This document shows, piece after piece, positions 35,612 through 47,131 of a DNA stretch of 64,000 bases. A program made the translations under genes and the position numbers. The stretch lies in NCBI GenBank assembly GCA_023159155.1, contig JAJNNX010000016.1, positions 909,225 through 973,224 of the forward strand. Reading direction: 5' to 3'. Origin of the DNA: Ustulina deusta (Eukaryota; Ascomycota; Sordariomycetes; Xylariales; Xylariaceae). The notes under the pieces were generated by a model that did not search any database, was not told the origin of the DNA, and saw only the letters and a program-made list of their open reading frames with translations. Positions within the stretch are counted from its first letter, which is position 1. Every line of letters starts with the position of its first letter.

Positions 35612-37915
35612 ATGTCTGTTTCTTCGACCCCAACTCCGTCTCCCATGTCTCCCCGCCTTGATCGAATGGCGGGTGGCCAATCCGGCAGGTTCCATTTAGC
35701 ACCTCTTTCGAACCAGGAAAGCGATTCAAAGGGTGCTTCAGGGAAAGCTTCCTTGCGGCAGAAAAGTATGAACGGGGATGTGAGGCCCAAAGGGGAGGGA
35801 TATGTCGGCGAACCTGGACCCAATATCACGCCGCTTGCGCCGATTCTGTCCCCGACGAAGCTGTTCATCGAGCGAGCCAAAGCCGCTGCTATTATACTCA
35901 ACCGGTACCGCATCGAATACAAGAACGACTGGGATTTCCCCGAGTCAATTCTTCATTCCCAGGCGCAGATTCAGAAAGCTCTCGAGCGAAATGTCCCAAT
36001 TGAGCTTGTGATCCCCGCGTTCCCGTTCAAGTCTTCCAATCGCTCGAAGAAGGTTCTCGGCCCGCTACCAGATGAAGCCGAACGTCTTTCATTGTTGCAT
36101 CTCAATGGGCTCTGTTTGGCCATAAAAGATGCGACAGGTTCCGACACATTTTTGACGATTGTTTCCGATGGCATCACATATAATGGTAACAAGCCGAATA
36201 ATGAATATACAAGACAGCTACTGAAGCTGATTTAGACATACTTGGTGTTTCGGACCAGGAGGTGTGGAGATATGGCCAAGAGTTGAGACGGATGGCGGAG
36301 AAAAATCGCTGCCGCTGCATTCGATTCTCACGCATCTGCGACCTGGTTGGCGCTGAGCACGAATCCGAGAAGCTGGATGAAACATTATACCTTGCCAGAG
36401 TGTCAGAGTATCGCAGTACTCTCGAGGCGAACACACCCAGCGGCTTTGATGTGCTGGATGCCATCGCGAATGATCCAGATACCTCGAAAACGTACAAGGG
36501 CTACAAGAAGTTTTTGATGACCGAGCGGGATGACCGAACCAGCCGCTCTCGCTCTCAAACGGAGCGGGAAAACAGTGGTATTGCCAAAGCAATGATACTC
36601 AGAGGGAAGGTCAGTAGAAACCCAGGCCCGGTTGAGGATTTTCTAGCTGAAGCGTAACAAGGCATTTGCTGAAGCCGTAAAAGTCAAATATCCAGACTTT
36701 GTCCGTCTTTCAATCCATCCCTCAAACGACACGAACAAGGTATCTATCATCATGTTGCCTCAAGATAACGAGATAGTTATGACCCCATGGCATGGCGCCG
36801 TGGTACGAGGCGTAGACGGAAGCATCTCAATGTCGCACGCCATCTTAATACCGGCAATGACACACGACATTATATATGTCGATGGACATCCAAGTTACTT
36901 CCGCGAACGATCAGATATCTTTAACTGGCCGGATATGGAAGTCATATTCGAATACTTGTATCCCTGTGGCATCATGATCAAACCAGCTGATTCAACTTCT
37001 ATTTACCCCCTATCTATGGTGGATATGCAGAAGATTCGCACACTGGCGACAACCTGCTCTCCAGTTGTTCTCAGAGGATTCTCTAATATTAAAGAGTGCG
37101 GTACATTTATTTCCATGTCGTATGACCTTGTTCCGGGTCTACCTTGGAAATCAGGCATCATCCAGGAGGTTGAAGGTGAGTCGAACAATCTTCCGCAAAG
37201 TGACAGTGGTACGTAACGGTCGGAATCATCTAGCCTTCTTTTGGACACCAAGACAGTATAAAAGTCTTTTCCCAGACTATAATCTGACTTTAAAAGCTTT
37301 CCACCCTTCCAAAATACTCACACGTCACCCTCAAAATCGTGATAACTAACACTAAGTGTTACAGTGGTGTCAGCCGAGGATATTTCTATGAATTGCGACG
37401 GCGTGTCCAAGATTACCACAGCTAAAGACGAAAATATTGGACAGGAAAATGCGAATTCAGACACTCCTCATAGACAATATTCCGTCTCGCAATCAGCGGC
37501 CCAGCCCAGAGCCGACTATACGCTTTTCGCATCATCGGATCTTTTCGCCCGTTACCTACCACAAGCTTACCACATCAAGAAGCTCGAAAAGCTCAAGTGG
37601 AGTTGCAGGAGTCACAGGCTGCTTCCCCGTATTATGGAAAATATCCCACTAGTTATTCGACACCCAATCCGAAACTCGCCCTGTCTTCGTTGGCATCAGC
37701 CTTGGCCAGAATGGCGAACGTCGTACGGTTTCGTCGATATCAGAATCGAGAACGGGTCTCAGAGTTTAATTCCTCTAATTAACAGTTTGCTAGTTGATCG
37801 CCGAGTTTGTCTTCGTTTCCTGAGGCAGGAAGGGGACATATTCGTCTTTGACAGCCTCTCAATGCTACATACTATTGGGACTTCATCCGGCACTGATCAC
37901 ATTCCAGAACCGTAG
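35612..37915 (+). CDS. Isocyanide synthase (DIT1/PvcA type) fused to TauD-like dioxygenase
   Basis: Exons: 35612..36185, 36236..36609, 36662..37175, 37365..37915, giving 670 residues. Introns are 50, 52 and 189 nt, all GT-AG. Joins give continuous family sequence: LTIVSDGITYN|DILGVSDQEVWRYG and MILRGK|AFAEAVKVKYPDFVRLS. After a Ser/Pro-rich leader, the N-terminal half has DIT1/PvcA signatures (PIELVIPAFPFKSSNRSKKV, LGPLPDEAERLSL). Family members convert an amino acid to an isonitrile. The C-terminal third is TauD/TfdA-like (SPVVLRGF, YTLFASSDLFARYLP, PLVIRHPIRNSPCLRWHQPW, DSLSMLHT). Such two-domain proteins are known in fungal isonitrile pathways. Where related proteins have a metal-binding H-x-D (recalled pattern FHYDG) this one reads MNCDG, and a stop falls where a C-terminal Arg-containing segment is expected (RIHT follows the stop). 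The dioxygenase may be inactive. No recognised partner genes adjoin it. Confidence 0.85.
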
Positions 37916-40900
37916 AGGATTCACACGTCATGGAAGAGAATCATACGTGGTTCCGGCAAGCACTAAGTTAGGTGTACCTGTTCTACGGTCTGCTTGCAAA
38001 GCAGCATAGTCGACGATTTTCATCACATACATAACTCATACTCACCTTCGGCTATATTTTATCGAGAAAGAGACCAGAACCCAATTAACATTATACTACG
38101 GAATCTTCTCTATAAAGCTTCAGTTAAAATATGCCAAAAGTAGCTTCTATCGAAGACGACTCACACAACACGCTCCAGTTGAAAGACATACTTTCAAGTA
38201 ATGTCAGTTACACAATTTTGCCGCAAGGCTCCGAGTAACATACCTGGATGCCACTCGAGCTCCGAACTAAGTCTTAGGACAATAGCAATTTCTAGGCTAG
38301 GTTGACAATATTCCCGAGTCAAAGGACAGTTCCAACCCTCCTGGCCGTATTAAGGCTATATATATCGAAGTGGTGCGAATAGAAAATAGCGGCTTTACAT
38401 ATGGGAGATGTATAAAACACCATGAGCGCTGCTTTTGCTGTATTATAGAAATCACTAACCACTCCTTAGCTAGCATTCGTGATGAATTAAAATACTGCAT
38501 TCTCTCTTGGTCGTCAGGTTCCCCAATACTATTAATTGTAACGGTACATATAATAGCTGCAGACAGGCCAAGTGCCCTACTTGACTACGTTCTACTTTTA
38601 GTAGTGCTACGGTATGGTGCTGCTGTTCGGTTCCGTGACACTAATAATCAGAATTATGCTAGGAAGTGTAGGTTCGACCTATCTCCTAGTATAAATGTGA
38701 GGTAAGTGGCCCCAAACAAGCATGGCCTATTGACTTTTGCCCACCTCAATATAAAGATAGTCTAATGCCTAAGCACGACCAGCTATTCCAGGTTGAACTT
38801 CTCGAGATCGTTCCGTCGCCGGTCCCTCTGCAGGATAGAATCTCTTCATTTTTCTGGCGCGCTAGTTGCTGCCTACCGGCACCAACCTGTCTACTTATTG
38901 TTTTAATAACATTGCAGTTCTACCGGCAGCATGTTTCTAGTAACAGATTCTCTCTCGTTCTACTCCTTAGGGGCATTTTTAAATCATGGAATTTTCATTA
39001 CGGGGGTTGGTAGTCTCGCGAACGCGACGCTAAGCATAACACCCCCACTGTCCTTGAGGATGCCAAGCGCGAGCACCCCGTCGTATACACGGTTCAATTC
39101 TATCCCAGGCCACGGGCACATTTCGATTCGCGAGACTGGCTCTCTTGAGTGGGCTATTTGACTTGTAGCGGCCGCTAGATTACAAGTACGTTCGTGGGGG
39201 TTGGTACATGGATGCAGATTGTTGCGAGACTAGAGGACCAAATAGAGTCCGTCTCTTTGCGTTATTATTGACACAATGATTGGGGGGCAGTGCCGTAGAG
39301 ACGTAAGTTAGGTAACACATGTGTAAAATCCCCGTGGTATTAGGCTAGCAAATATCCTATTGAGGGAATAAGGTGGTAGTAGTTTACTGCGAGGTAGTAT
39401 AGAAGGTTAAAGGATATTAGCTGCAACGGAGATCACAAGTCCGCAAAAATACTGGCAATGAGGTCTCATAAACTACCTTGGTAGTTCTTGCACTGACTCT
39501 AGTTCAATTGGCAATTCTAGGAAGCTGAGACATGGCGCAACGGCTTGAGCAGTGCTCAGAAGCCGGAGTCCTTTAAGCTTCAACGTCATTGGAATGGCTG
39601 AGAAACCCAGGTGTTCGTACTTATTTTTGATTTAATTACAGTTTCAATGTTTAATACCTATTCTGTGGTACCTATTATTTTCTTAGGTACTTAAGGTAGG
39701 GGTTATTCAGTACAACGTAACTAAATAGCGGGGCGAACCTCTCCGCCCGCTGTCCTGATTGTCGAGCGCCTGTTATCTGTCTTGCTAGTTGCCACTACTT
39801 CCAAGATTCTGCCTGTCGACCGTCTGCGGATTGTTTTGCTTACACCTCATCCACACCCTGACTGTAACGGCGATCGGGGAGGTGACTTTCGTTTTTCAAG
39901 GCATGTTACAAATAATAGTCGAAAGGCTAGAGGATGTTGATCTCCTGAGATGGATAGAATGTCGAGACGTCTAATTACAGGTACGTGCTAGCTGCCCTAC
40001 ATCTAGGATGTTAAACAAGTATTTGTTGTATTTTCAGCTACAGATACTATTTTACCCCGATTAATATCAATTCACAGCTTACTAAATAATAGACAGTTCC
40101 AACTAAGGACACACCTTACCCGACCCTCCTCTACCTCCCCCACCCCCCACGACCACCAGATAGAGAATAAGCCCTACCACCACGCCGAATAGGTACCAGC
40201 AATCAGGATATACTGAATTATCTTTTCTAGTGTTCGGACTGGAATCGCAGAACTGCCTCGCTGTCAGACGCAAGGCACCCCATAATCTGACGACCTTAGT
40301 ATTCAAGCCGGAGTGACGCATCACGAACACGAAAGGTTTCGAATTCTCACAACCATCCTTTTTGAGTCGAGGTACTCGGCCGCCCTGAGACTAGGTGGGC
40401 CATAGTACTCTCGTTCGCCAAGGCCGGTTATTGTGCACACTCTAGTCATCAACAAGCTCTGCTACAGTTTGTTAGTGTGTATAATATTTGGTCAACGAAA
40501 CTTGCTGCTCCCTGCCTCGCTTGTGCCGAAACCCCGCCACGATAAGTCTTCGCCCTAAAGCCCACGAGAAGGAAACAGTCCTTTGGACCGAGGTCCTGTG
40601 GTGCGTGGTAATGATTGTCTTTTGCGATGGAGTACAACCTCAATGGCCTAGATGTCCCTCAGTAAGGGGGTCAACTTCGAATAAACAACGTCGAGTACAA
40701 ACCCAGAGGGCGGGGTCAAGGGAGATGACTCGCGAAATATCTTGTATGCTAGAGTGTCCTCCCGAACGGTTAAAGGATAGATAGCTTAGATAGCTTCGCA
40801 CGCCGCAGGCTCCTGGGGAGGTCTGAAGGCGTTGCCGCCCCTCCCCGGGGGTAAGATATATCAAGCAACCAACCAACCAACGCCCTCAACGGCCTCATTC

Positions 40901-41042
40901 ATCGAATTTCCGAGATGCAGGAGAAAACGAATAGTGAAACTGATAGGATAAGAACATTGACCAGGTGAACTCAAGTAGAAGACTAGTGAGATCCGATCTA
41001 CTCTGGCACACATAGAGAACTTTACGAAAAACCTCTAACCAC

Positions 41043-41278
41043 TTGAATAAACTAACCATTCCCAAACAATCGCGCCTATTACCAATACTTATTAGAGCCT
41101 CTCTAACCGGTGTCTTGCATGGGGAAACTGATACAAAGATGACAATTAGAATTGGATTCGTTCCTTGCAAGCAGTCTACATAGTTCTCATCAGGGGCTAA
41201 GTTCAAGACACCGGTTAGAGAGGCTCTAATAAGTATTGGTAATAGGCGCGATTGTTTGGGAATGGTTAGTTTATTCAA
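41043..41278. repeat. Perfect 75-bp inverted repeat with 86-nt loop
   Basis: The left arm 41043..41117 and right arm 41204..41278 are exact reverse complements over 75 bases, checked base by base. The 86-nt spacer (41118..41203) is unique sequence. Homology stops sharply on both sides. A transcript from either strand could fold into a 236-nt hairpin. The minus-strand frame 40895-41317 stays open through both arms. Confidence 0.97.
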
Positions 41279-42518
41279 TCGAGGTTCAAGCCTTATCTCT
41301 AGACCATAATAACTCAACTGCGGGCGTATTCCACTGGAACGCTTCTAGTTAGGTACCTAAATCATACATGTTGTCTCGTCTTGATCTCGTAGATATCGTT
41401 CGATCTGAAACAGTATAGGTTTCATGGGCTAGGGATACAAGAGTTTCTGGAGCCAATAAACAGCAAGCGGAAACCAGGGATTTGCTATTGGAACTTATAC
41501 ATAGTAGGTTTTTATGGTATTCCAAGCCAGCTACCATTCGCTGTGTGGTGGTAAAGGCACCACCGAAACGCAACTCGATTCCCAGGCAACCCATCCTAGG
41601 GAGTATGGTGACGAAGTCTCGAGGATGCTGCGAACAGGCCATCCCTGGCGCCACCGTAGTAGGGTGTGTCCTGAAGGAGGCCGACCCCCTTCTTGTTCAG
41701 GGCCAAATCTTTCGCAGTCCACAGTTTGCCGGGATAACCTCTTCACCAAAGACACTGTCGTTTCAAGAGAAGCGGTCAGAAAGGTTGTAGGCAACCCTTC
41801 CTGCGAGACCGTGGACTTCGTCTTGCATGGGGTGCTCTCTCTTCATAGTACCGGTACCAAACTTCGGGGGCATTAGCGGTTTCATCGGGTCATGTGAGAA
41901 AAACCAGACCCGTTCGGGCCTGGAGGAATTCAATAACATTCACACGGGTTCCAAAGCCATGGTAAAGGGGTTCACAGAGGGGTGGTACGTGCGCTGCGAA
42001 GCGGGATGTATACATTGGTTCTAGCTATTTTCCAACTCGGCCGTATATCGGATGTCACCCGGTATCAGCAGACATTTCTTACTGAATTTGCAAGTGACTG
42101 TAAGTAAGGCGCCGAAACCATCGTAGCCTGGCGTTTGCTAGAGTTTGCTGATGGTAATTAGTGGACACGGCCAGCGTCGTTCCCATCCTGTGCCAAAGAG
42201 TCTTGCCAGAACTACGGCGTGATTCTACTGTTCTGAAACGGGAATCAATACACCATGAACTAGAACACATATTGCAGGGGTGGGATCAGGTCCATTATTG
42301 GCAGTGGTGCTTATCTATCTGTGCATGTGGACATTCCTGCGTGGTACGAAGGTAAGTTAAGGATCACGAACAGCGAGTAATTAGAGCACGAGTCGCATAA
42401 AATTCTGCCATAACACCAGATGCACCAGCTGACAGTCGCCTTTCTCCGCTTCTTGGAGCGTGTATCGGAACAGAAACCCCCCATGCTCTAATCTTCGCCG
42501 TCGGAGATTGTCGAAATA

Positions 42519-42758
42519 CTAGTCGGTCTCAGAGTTTGGGCTAACCAATGCATATGTTACAGCATCTATTAAAAGAACATTCAGTATGTGAAAGTAGGAA
42601 TTCATTCCTGAGGGCCATGCTGCTACCTCGCGAGGATGTTGCAGCATAGGCTGTGCCATCATCTCATTCGGGATTTTCAACGGTTCGGTCGCCTGCCCTG
42701 GTGGTGTTTTCGCAAGCATGGGTTTGAGAGCTGTTGCGATTGAAGGCTGAGATGCCAT
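42519..42758 (-). CDS. Small hypothetical ORF
   Basis: A 79-codon frame with an ATG start. The N-terminal 55 residues (Pro/Met/Ala-rich: ALKPMLAKTPPGQATEPLKI, PNEMMAQPML) look more protein-like than the surrounding frames. The C-terminal part is hydrophobic and might be read-through into an intron. It ends about 200 nt from the tRNA. No family recognised; it may be a first exon or chance. Confidence 0.2.
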   Translation of the reverse strand: MASQPSIATALKPMLAKTPPGQATEPLKIPNEMMAQPMLQHPREVAAWPSGMNSYFHILNVLLIDAVTYALVSPNSETD

Positions 42759-42960
42759 AGCTGCGCCTACATTTGATAATAATATAAAGCCACTCTATTG
42801 AAATGCCCTGCTAATCTCCACGATGGCCACCTCACGGATGTGTTTAATTATTTGCTAGCCTTTATTGATGATTCGTTATAGATCCAAGAATACTTTATAT
42901 ATGATGAATTGGTCGATACCAGCATCTTTGCTTCCTTCACTCCCACTCCCAATATCTCCA

Positions 42961-43031
42961 GCATCAGTGGTTTAGTGGTAAAATCCATCGTTGCCATCGA
43001 TGGGCCCCGTGTTCGATTCACGGCTGATGCA
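42961..43031 (+). tRNA. tRNA-Gly (GCC)
   Basis: A 71-nt cloverleaf without intron. Acceptor GCATCAG pairs with CTGATGC, followed by discriminator A. The anticodon stem CATCG/CGATG (42986-42990 and 42998-43002) closes the loop TTGCCAT with anticodon GCC at 42993-42995. The D-arm region GTGGTTTAGTGGTAAAAT and T-loop GTTCGATTC fit A and B box promoter elements. A T-rich run follows. This is the common eukaryotic tRNA-Gly(GCC) form. Confidence 0.96.
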
Positions 43032-43039
43032 AATCTACC

Positions 43040-43052
43040 TTTTCTTTTTTTT
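43040..43052 (+). terminator. Pol III terminator of tRNA-Gly
   Basis: Four T, one C and eight T begin 9 bases after the tRNA 3' end, as expected for RNA polymerase III termination. Confidence 0.8.
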
Positions 43053-43809
43053 ATTGTCCCTCATTAGACTGACTTTCTTCGTAAGTTCTAAGGAGGGTGA
43101 TGATGGCCTTTATCTCACTTCGCGTACGCAATGGGGTGTATATTAACCTTGTGGAATAAAGTCACGATAAGGTATCCTTATATAAACCACCTCTTACATT
43201 GTCTTAACGTTAGTTTTATTAAAGTTGGCAGTATAGGCAATTACGCACCATCCTGACAGACACCTGAAGCTACAGTTCCAGCCACAGGCACAGGCCATAG
43301 GCTGTCACAATAACTCGGATCAGGTCGCGCGAGGAGTAAAATAGGCCAATCCGTTGTTCCAGGCGGCAACAAGGACACGCCTGGCGCAACGTGATACCAT
43401 CCACCATCGCAAGTCTATATATCATACATGGCCAATATTTGCCAACAAAAAGGGTCGGAGTCAACTAAATAGGGGGGAGAGACGCGCGGGCTAAATAAAT
43501 ACGCTGATATGGGAAGGCGAAATGGTAGTAATAGTAGTGGTGGATGCGTTAAATGGAAGAAAACAGAAATAAAAGAAGCACTGCATCAGACATGATGTGC
43601 AGGGTCTGACAGTGACGCCGGCCGCTGGTTAGGGGGTTGGCGTAGGACGGACTCAGGCAGTCGCAGTCGCGAACACCTAGGAATTAAATGCGATGAATGA
43701 TGCCTTGAAGGGGATGTGCTGTCTAGATAGTTTTTAGTTTATACTAATCTAATTGAATATCTCTTTCTGCCATACCAGGGCTCATGGCTTCGCCATACAT
43801 GATCATCCC
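43053..43809. other. Intergenic after the tRNA
   Basis: No supported gene. A minus-strand frame at 43270-43464 has no recognisable content. Confidence 0.5.
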
Positions 43810-44055
43810 ATGTATGTAACATTCGCCAACGAGGACGTACTTCTGGTCGAGCTTCCGGATCACAAAAAGTACTACACCGCCATGGAGAAGACAGATCTCG
43901 TCGCCAATAGCAACAACACCAAAAAGAAAACCAACATGACCATTTTTGTTAACACAAAATTGGGCACGGGGAATCCGATTGTAGAACGCACAGGCAGTCT
44001 AGCAGTAATTAGCAACAGCCCTTTGAGATATATTTACGGAAGATTGTCATACTGA
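43810..44055 (+). CDS. Hypothetical ORF, possibly a last exon
   Basis: From ATG 43810 the frame gives 81 residues (MYVTFANEDVLLVELPDHKK...), hydrophilic with Lys/Asn-rich centre and codon choice that looks coding. The frame is open upstream to 43753, and a CCAG at about 43778-43781 could be a splice acceptor, so it may be the last exon of a gene whose other exons I cannot find. It overlaps the 3' end of the HET pseudogene on the opposite strand by 22 nt. No family recognised. Confidence 0.22.
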   Translation: MYVTFANEDVLLVELPDHKKYYTAMEKTDLVANSNNTKKKTNMTIFVNTKLGTGNPIVERTGSLAVISNSPLRYIYGRLSY

Positions 44056-44857
44056 GAGGGATCTTTTTCCACACCACCCGAAAAAATCAGGGGGCGCAAG
44101 TTGACGGACCACTTCTCATGTGTTAAGGCTGGGCTTGCAAAGTCCAGATAGCGGTCGCGCGGTGAGAAATCATGAACGAACTCGATATGAGGTCGCCTGG
44201 TGTCGCCTATCAACAATCGTTGCAAGATGCTTTCCTGAGACTCCTTAGTTGGATAACTAATCTCCAACGTACTGTATAAGCTGCTTGAGCTTTCTCATTG
44301 TGTCAGCAAATGAAGCGATGCTTTTGTCACCCATTGGTATCATGTCCGTGCTCGTGATGACGTCGACCAATAAGCCTCTAGCTACTAAGGCCGAGGAAAT
44401 AACAGTCGCCTTAGGCGCGGTCTTAATACCTGCACAGAAAGAGCCTTTGATGGCATCCCAGGTCGAGATTGTAGGACAGGTGATTTCTTTTGTCCATTCG
44501 GGGATCCAGGAAGAAAAGCTGTATGACTTAGATCCTCCTGCCCGGTAGAGCAGGTCCATCACCTAGCCTTGCTTGATAACCCCCAGAGCGTAGCGTTGAA
44601 CGGTGACTTCCATTGTAGAATCGTAATCAGGAATAAATTCCGGAATTTTTGCGTCATATGCCAGTCCCAGAAGAGAAAATAGTCTGTCCCGTGGGTTCGT
44701 TTCTCACGTATGGGCGAACATTTCCAACAGGCTGAACAGCGAATATTTACAAGTCTGGTTCTGAAGGGTCTCTCTTGCCAGTCCCAAGTGTCAGATTTAG
44801 CACTAGCGATCTCGCCACGTATTGCCCGCAGAAGGTCTGTTGTACTGTTGTTGTTCT
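44034..44857 (-). pseudogene. HET-domain (heterokaryon incompatibility) gene, broken
   Basis: Read on the minus strand, successive segments match the typical HET-protein layout: RAIRGEIASAKSD, then TNPRDRLFSLLGLAYDAKIP (the (T/A)xPRDRxFxLLGLA motif), a YALGVIKQG segment, MDLLYRAGGSKSYSFSSWIP, and a C-terminal region up to SQYDNLP. The parts are interrupted. One frame change lies before an in-frame TGA just ahead of TNPRD, a TAG follows KQG, and another frame change lies near QYVGD. The N-terminal core of the HET domain is missing upstream, where AT-rich repeat DNA begins within about 30-100 bases. HET proteins act in nonself recognition between fungal individuals. The TAG and TGA could come from G-to-A or C-to-T changes, consistent with RIP leaking from the neighbouring repeats. 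Confidence 0.75.
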
Positions 44858-45099
44858 AGGTCTGTATGGGTGTATTCTACACCCTACATACATATATATC
44901 CCTCATACAGTTAGGTGTGGATCCACTCATTCAGCCATATAACGCTCTATTTGCTAAGGGCATACCCCCTATAAGGGCACCTCTCACTAGCCACTATGTG
45001 GCTCATATCACTACCTAGCTACCACTTAATCTAACACACCCCTTTAGGTAAAGCCACTTCAGTAGCCTTGCCTACCTATATAACTGTATTTAGAAGCAG

Positions 45100-46515
45100 C
45101 GTATAAATGTATATTGGTTTGTATTAATACGTGTAGGTTCGTATATATATAGTGATTTTGATATAAAGTATTAATAAGCTTGTTTTAGTTAAAAATATAT
45201 ATAAATATATTATGATTTTAGTGTTCGGCGTTAATATGCTTATATTAAACATATATAGTAGTTTTTTTATATATATATAAATATTTATAAATAATTTGTT
45301 AAATATAGTAATTTTTATATTTAATAATAATATATTTATATTAATAATTTTTATTTTTAGTGTTAATATATTTATATTAATTAAAAGTAGTATTTATAGG
45401 TTTACTAATATAGCTATTTTTATTCCTAGTTTATAGTGCTGTTTTATTAGCGCAATTTTTTAATTAAAGGTATAACGTTTAAATACTTAACTTTAGTGGT
45501 TTATAGCTGCGTTGATTTTTTAATTAAAGTGTGTAAAGCTTAAATATGTAGCTATAAGCTAATCTTATAGTTTATTAGTATAACGCTTAATATACGGCCA
45601 GCTTTTTAAGCATATATAATAAATCTATTATTAGCATTTATTATAAGTTATAATAAGCTTTTTAGAAATATTTCTTTTTTTATAATGCTTATATATTTTA
45701 TATTAGAAGTTTTTTAGTAATATTTTTTTTATTACTAGTAGTATTATATAAAATAAATAGTAAGCTTTATAAAAGTATTTTTTTTTAGTAATATTATTAA
45801 TAATATTTAATAGCTATAATTAAATATAATTAATTAATAAGCTTTTTTAAAAGTTTTTCTTTTATATTAATTGTTTTATAAAGCTTTTAATAATATATAG
45901 TAGCTATAATAAGTTATAATAAATTCAATAGTATTTTTAATAATGTTTAATAATTATAATAAATATATAATAAGCTTTTTAAAAGCTTTTTTATATATTT
46001 ATATGTTATATATTAAAAGTTTTTTAAAGACTTTTTTTTATTTTTTTATAATATTTTTAATAATATTTAATAGCTATAGTATATAAGTAATAAGTTTACT
46101 AGAAGTTTTTTTTTTATATAGTATATTATTTTTAATAGTATTTAGTAGCTATAATAAATATATAATAAGTTTTTTAGAAACGTTTTTTTTTTTTGCTAGC
46201 AAAACTTTTAATAAGATTTAATAGCTATAATTAGTTATAAAACAGTACTATAGAACGCACTTATATATTATATATAGTAAGCTTTATAGAAGCGTTTTTT
46301 TTATTGCTATATTAAGCAGTATTATAAAACATACTTATATATAATATATAGTAAGCTTTATAAAAACATTTCTTTTTTTATTATTGCAAAGCTTTTAATA
46401 GTATTTAGTAGCTATAATTGGTTGCAAAGCAGTTAATAGGCTCTTTTAAAAGCTTTTCTCTCTTTGCTATAGCAAAGCTTCTATTAGGATTTAGCAGCTA
46501 TGATTGGATGCAAAG
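45100..46515. repeat. Degenerate tandem array with AAGCTTT/TAGCTATAAT motif
   Basis: A unit of roughly 50-130 bases recurs more than ten times. It contains TAATAGCTATAAT, a TATATAATAAGCTTT segment and a T-run. Copies on the right retain more G and C (for example GCAAAGC, GGATTTAGCAGC), while copies to the left are nearly pure A/T. Confidence 0.65.
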
Positions 46516-46533
46516 CGGTACCTTTTGCTAATT

Positions 46534-46850
46534 AGATTTTGTCAGCGACTTGCGAGGTGATCGCCACCCCTTTAGCTGGTAAATGCTGGGTACTAGCCCT
46601 TGGATCTCGTCAATGCTTTGCGAGGTGATCGCCACCCCTTTAGCTAGTAAGGGACCACCCCTTCAGCTGGTAAATGCTGGGTACTAGCCCTTGGATCTCG
46701 TCAGTGCTTTGTGAGGTAATCGCCACCCTTTCAGCTAGTGAGGAACCACCCCTTCAGCTAGTAAATGCTAAGTACTAGCCCTTGGATCTTGTTAGTGCTT
46801 TATAAAATAATTGCCACCCCTTCAGCTAGTAAAAGACTACCCCTTTAGCG
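46534..46850. repeat. About 3.5 tandem copies of a 90-bp unit
   Basis: The marker GGATCTCGTCARTGCTTTG occurs at 46602 and 46693 and, mutated, at 46783 (spacings 91 and 90); a diverged copy starts at 46534. Each unit includes CGCCACCCCTT and GGGTACTAGCCCTT. The first short copy lacks about 23 bases present in the others. The last copy reads TATAAAATAATTGCCACCCC where earlier ones read TGCGAGGTGATCGCCACCCC, mostly transitions expected from RIP. Confidence 0.9.
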
Positions 46851-47131
46851 CAAGTCTAGTTGCTTCTGTATTTTCTTAAAAGTATGCTAAACGCCTTTAT
46901 CCCGCTCTATTTGCTAACTGGCCAGTTATTCAGTTATAGGGTTAGGGACCTATTTATTAGGTTTAAGCTTAAAAAAAATATATTAGCAGCGCGTTTTTAA
47001 GTAATAGCTATAGCAGAACATATAGTTTATTATGTTAAGGTTTTTTCTTTTGGCTTAAGTATATATATTAACGTAAAAGCGCTTAGTAAAAGTGCGTTTA
47101 AGATTTTCTTTGCTATTTCTAGGCTATTTGT

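Larger units (their letters stand above)
37916..42960. other. Gene-poor stretch before the tRNA
   Basis: No supported gene in 5 kb. A perfect 75-bp inverted repeat is at 41043-41278. Overlapping open frames at 41482-41876 and 41827-42024 look partly protein-like but change frame and match nothing I recognise. A 79-codon minus-strand frame at 42519-42758 is listed separately. AGGTACCT-type palindromes recur near 39667-39700 and 41349-41360. Confidence 0.45.

Noticed and set aside
40895..41317. 140-codon minus-strand frame through the inverted repeat
   Set aside because: The frame is open through both complementary arms, which is more likely an accident of the hairpin than a gene; no domain recognised.
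46534..46850. Regularly spaced units reminiscent of a CRISPR array
   Set aside because: The units are contiguous 90-bp tandem copies without unique spacers, in a eukaryotic genome.
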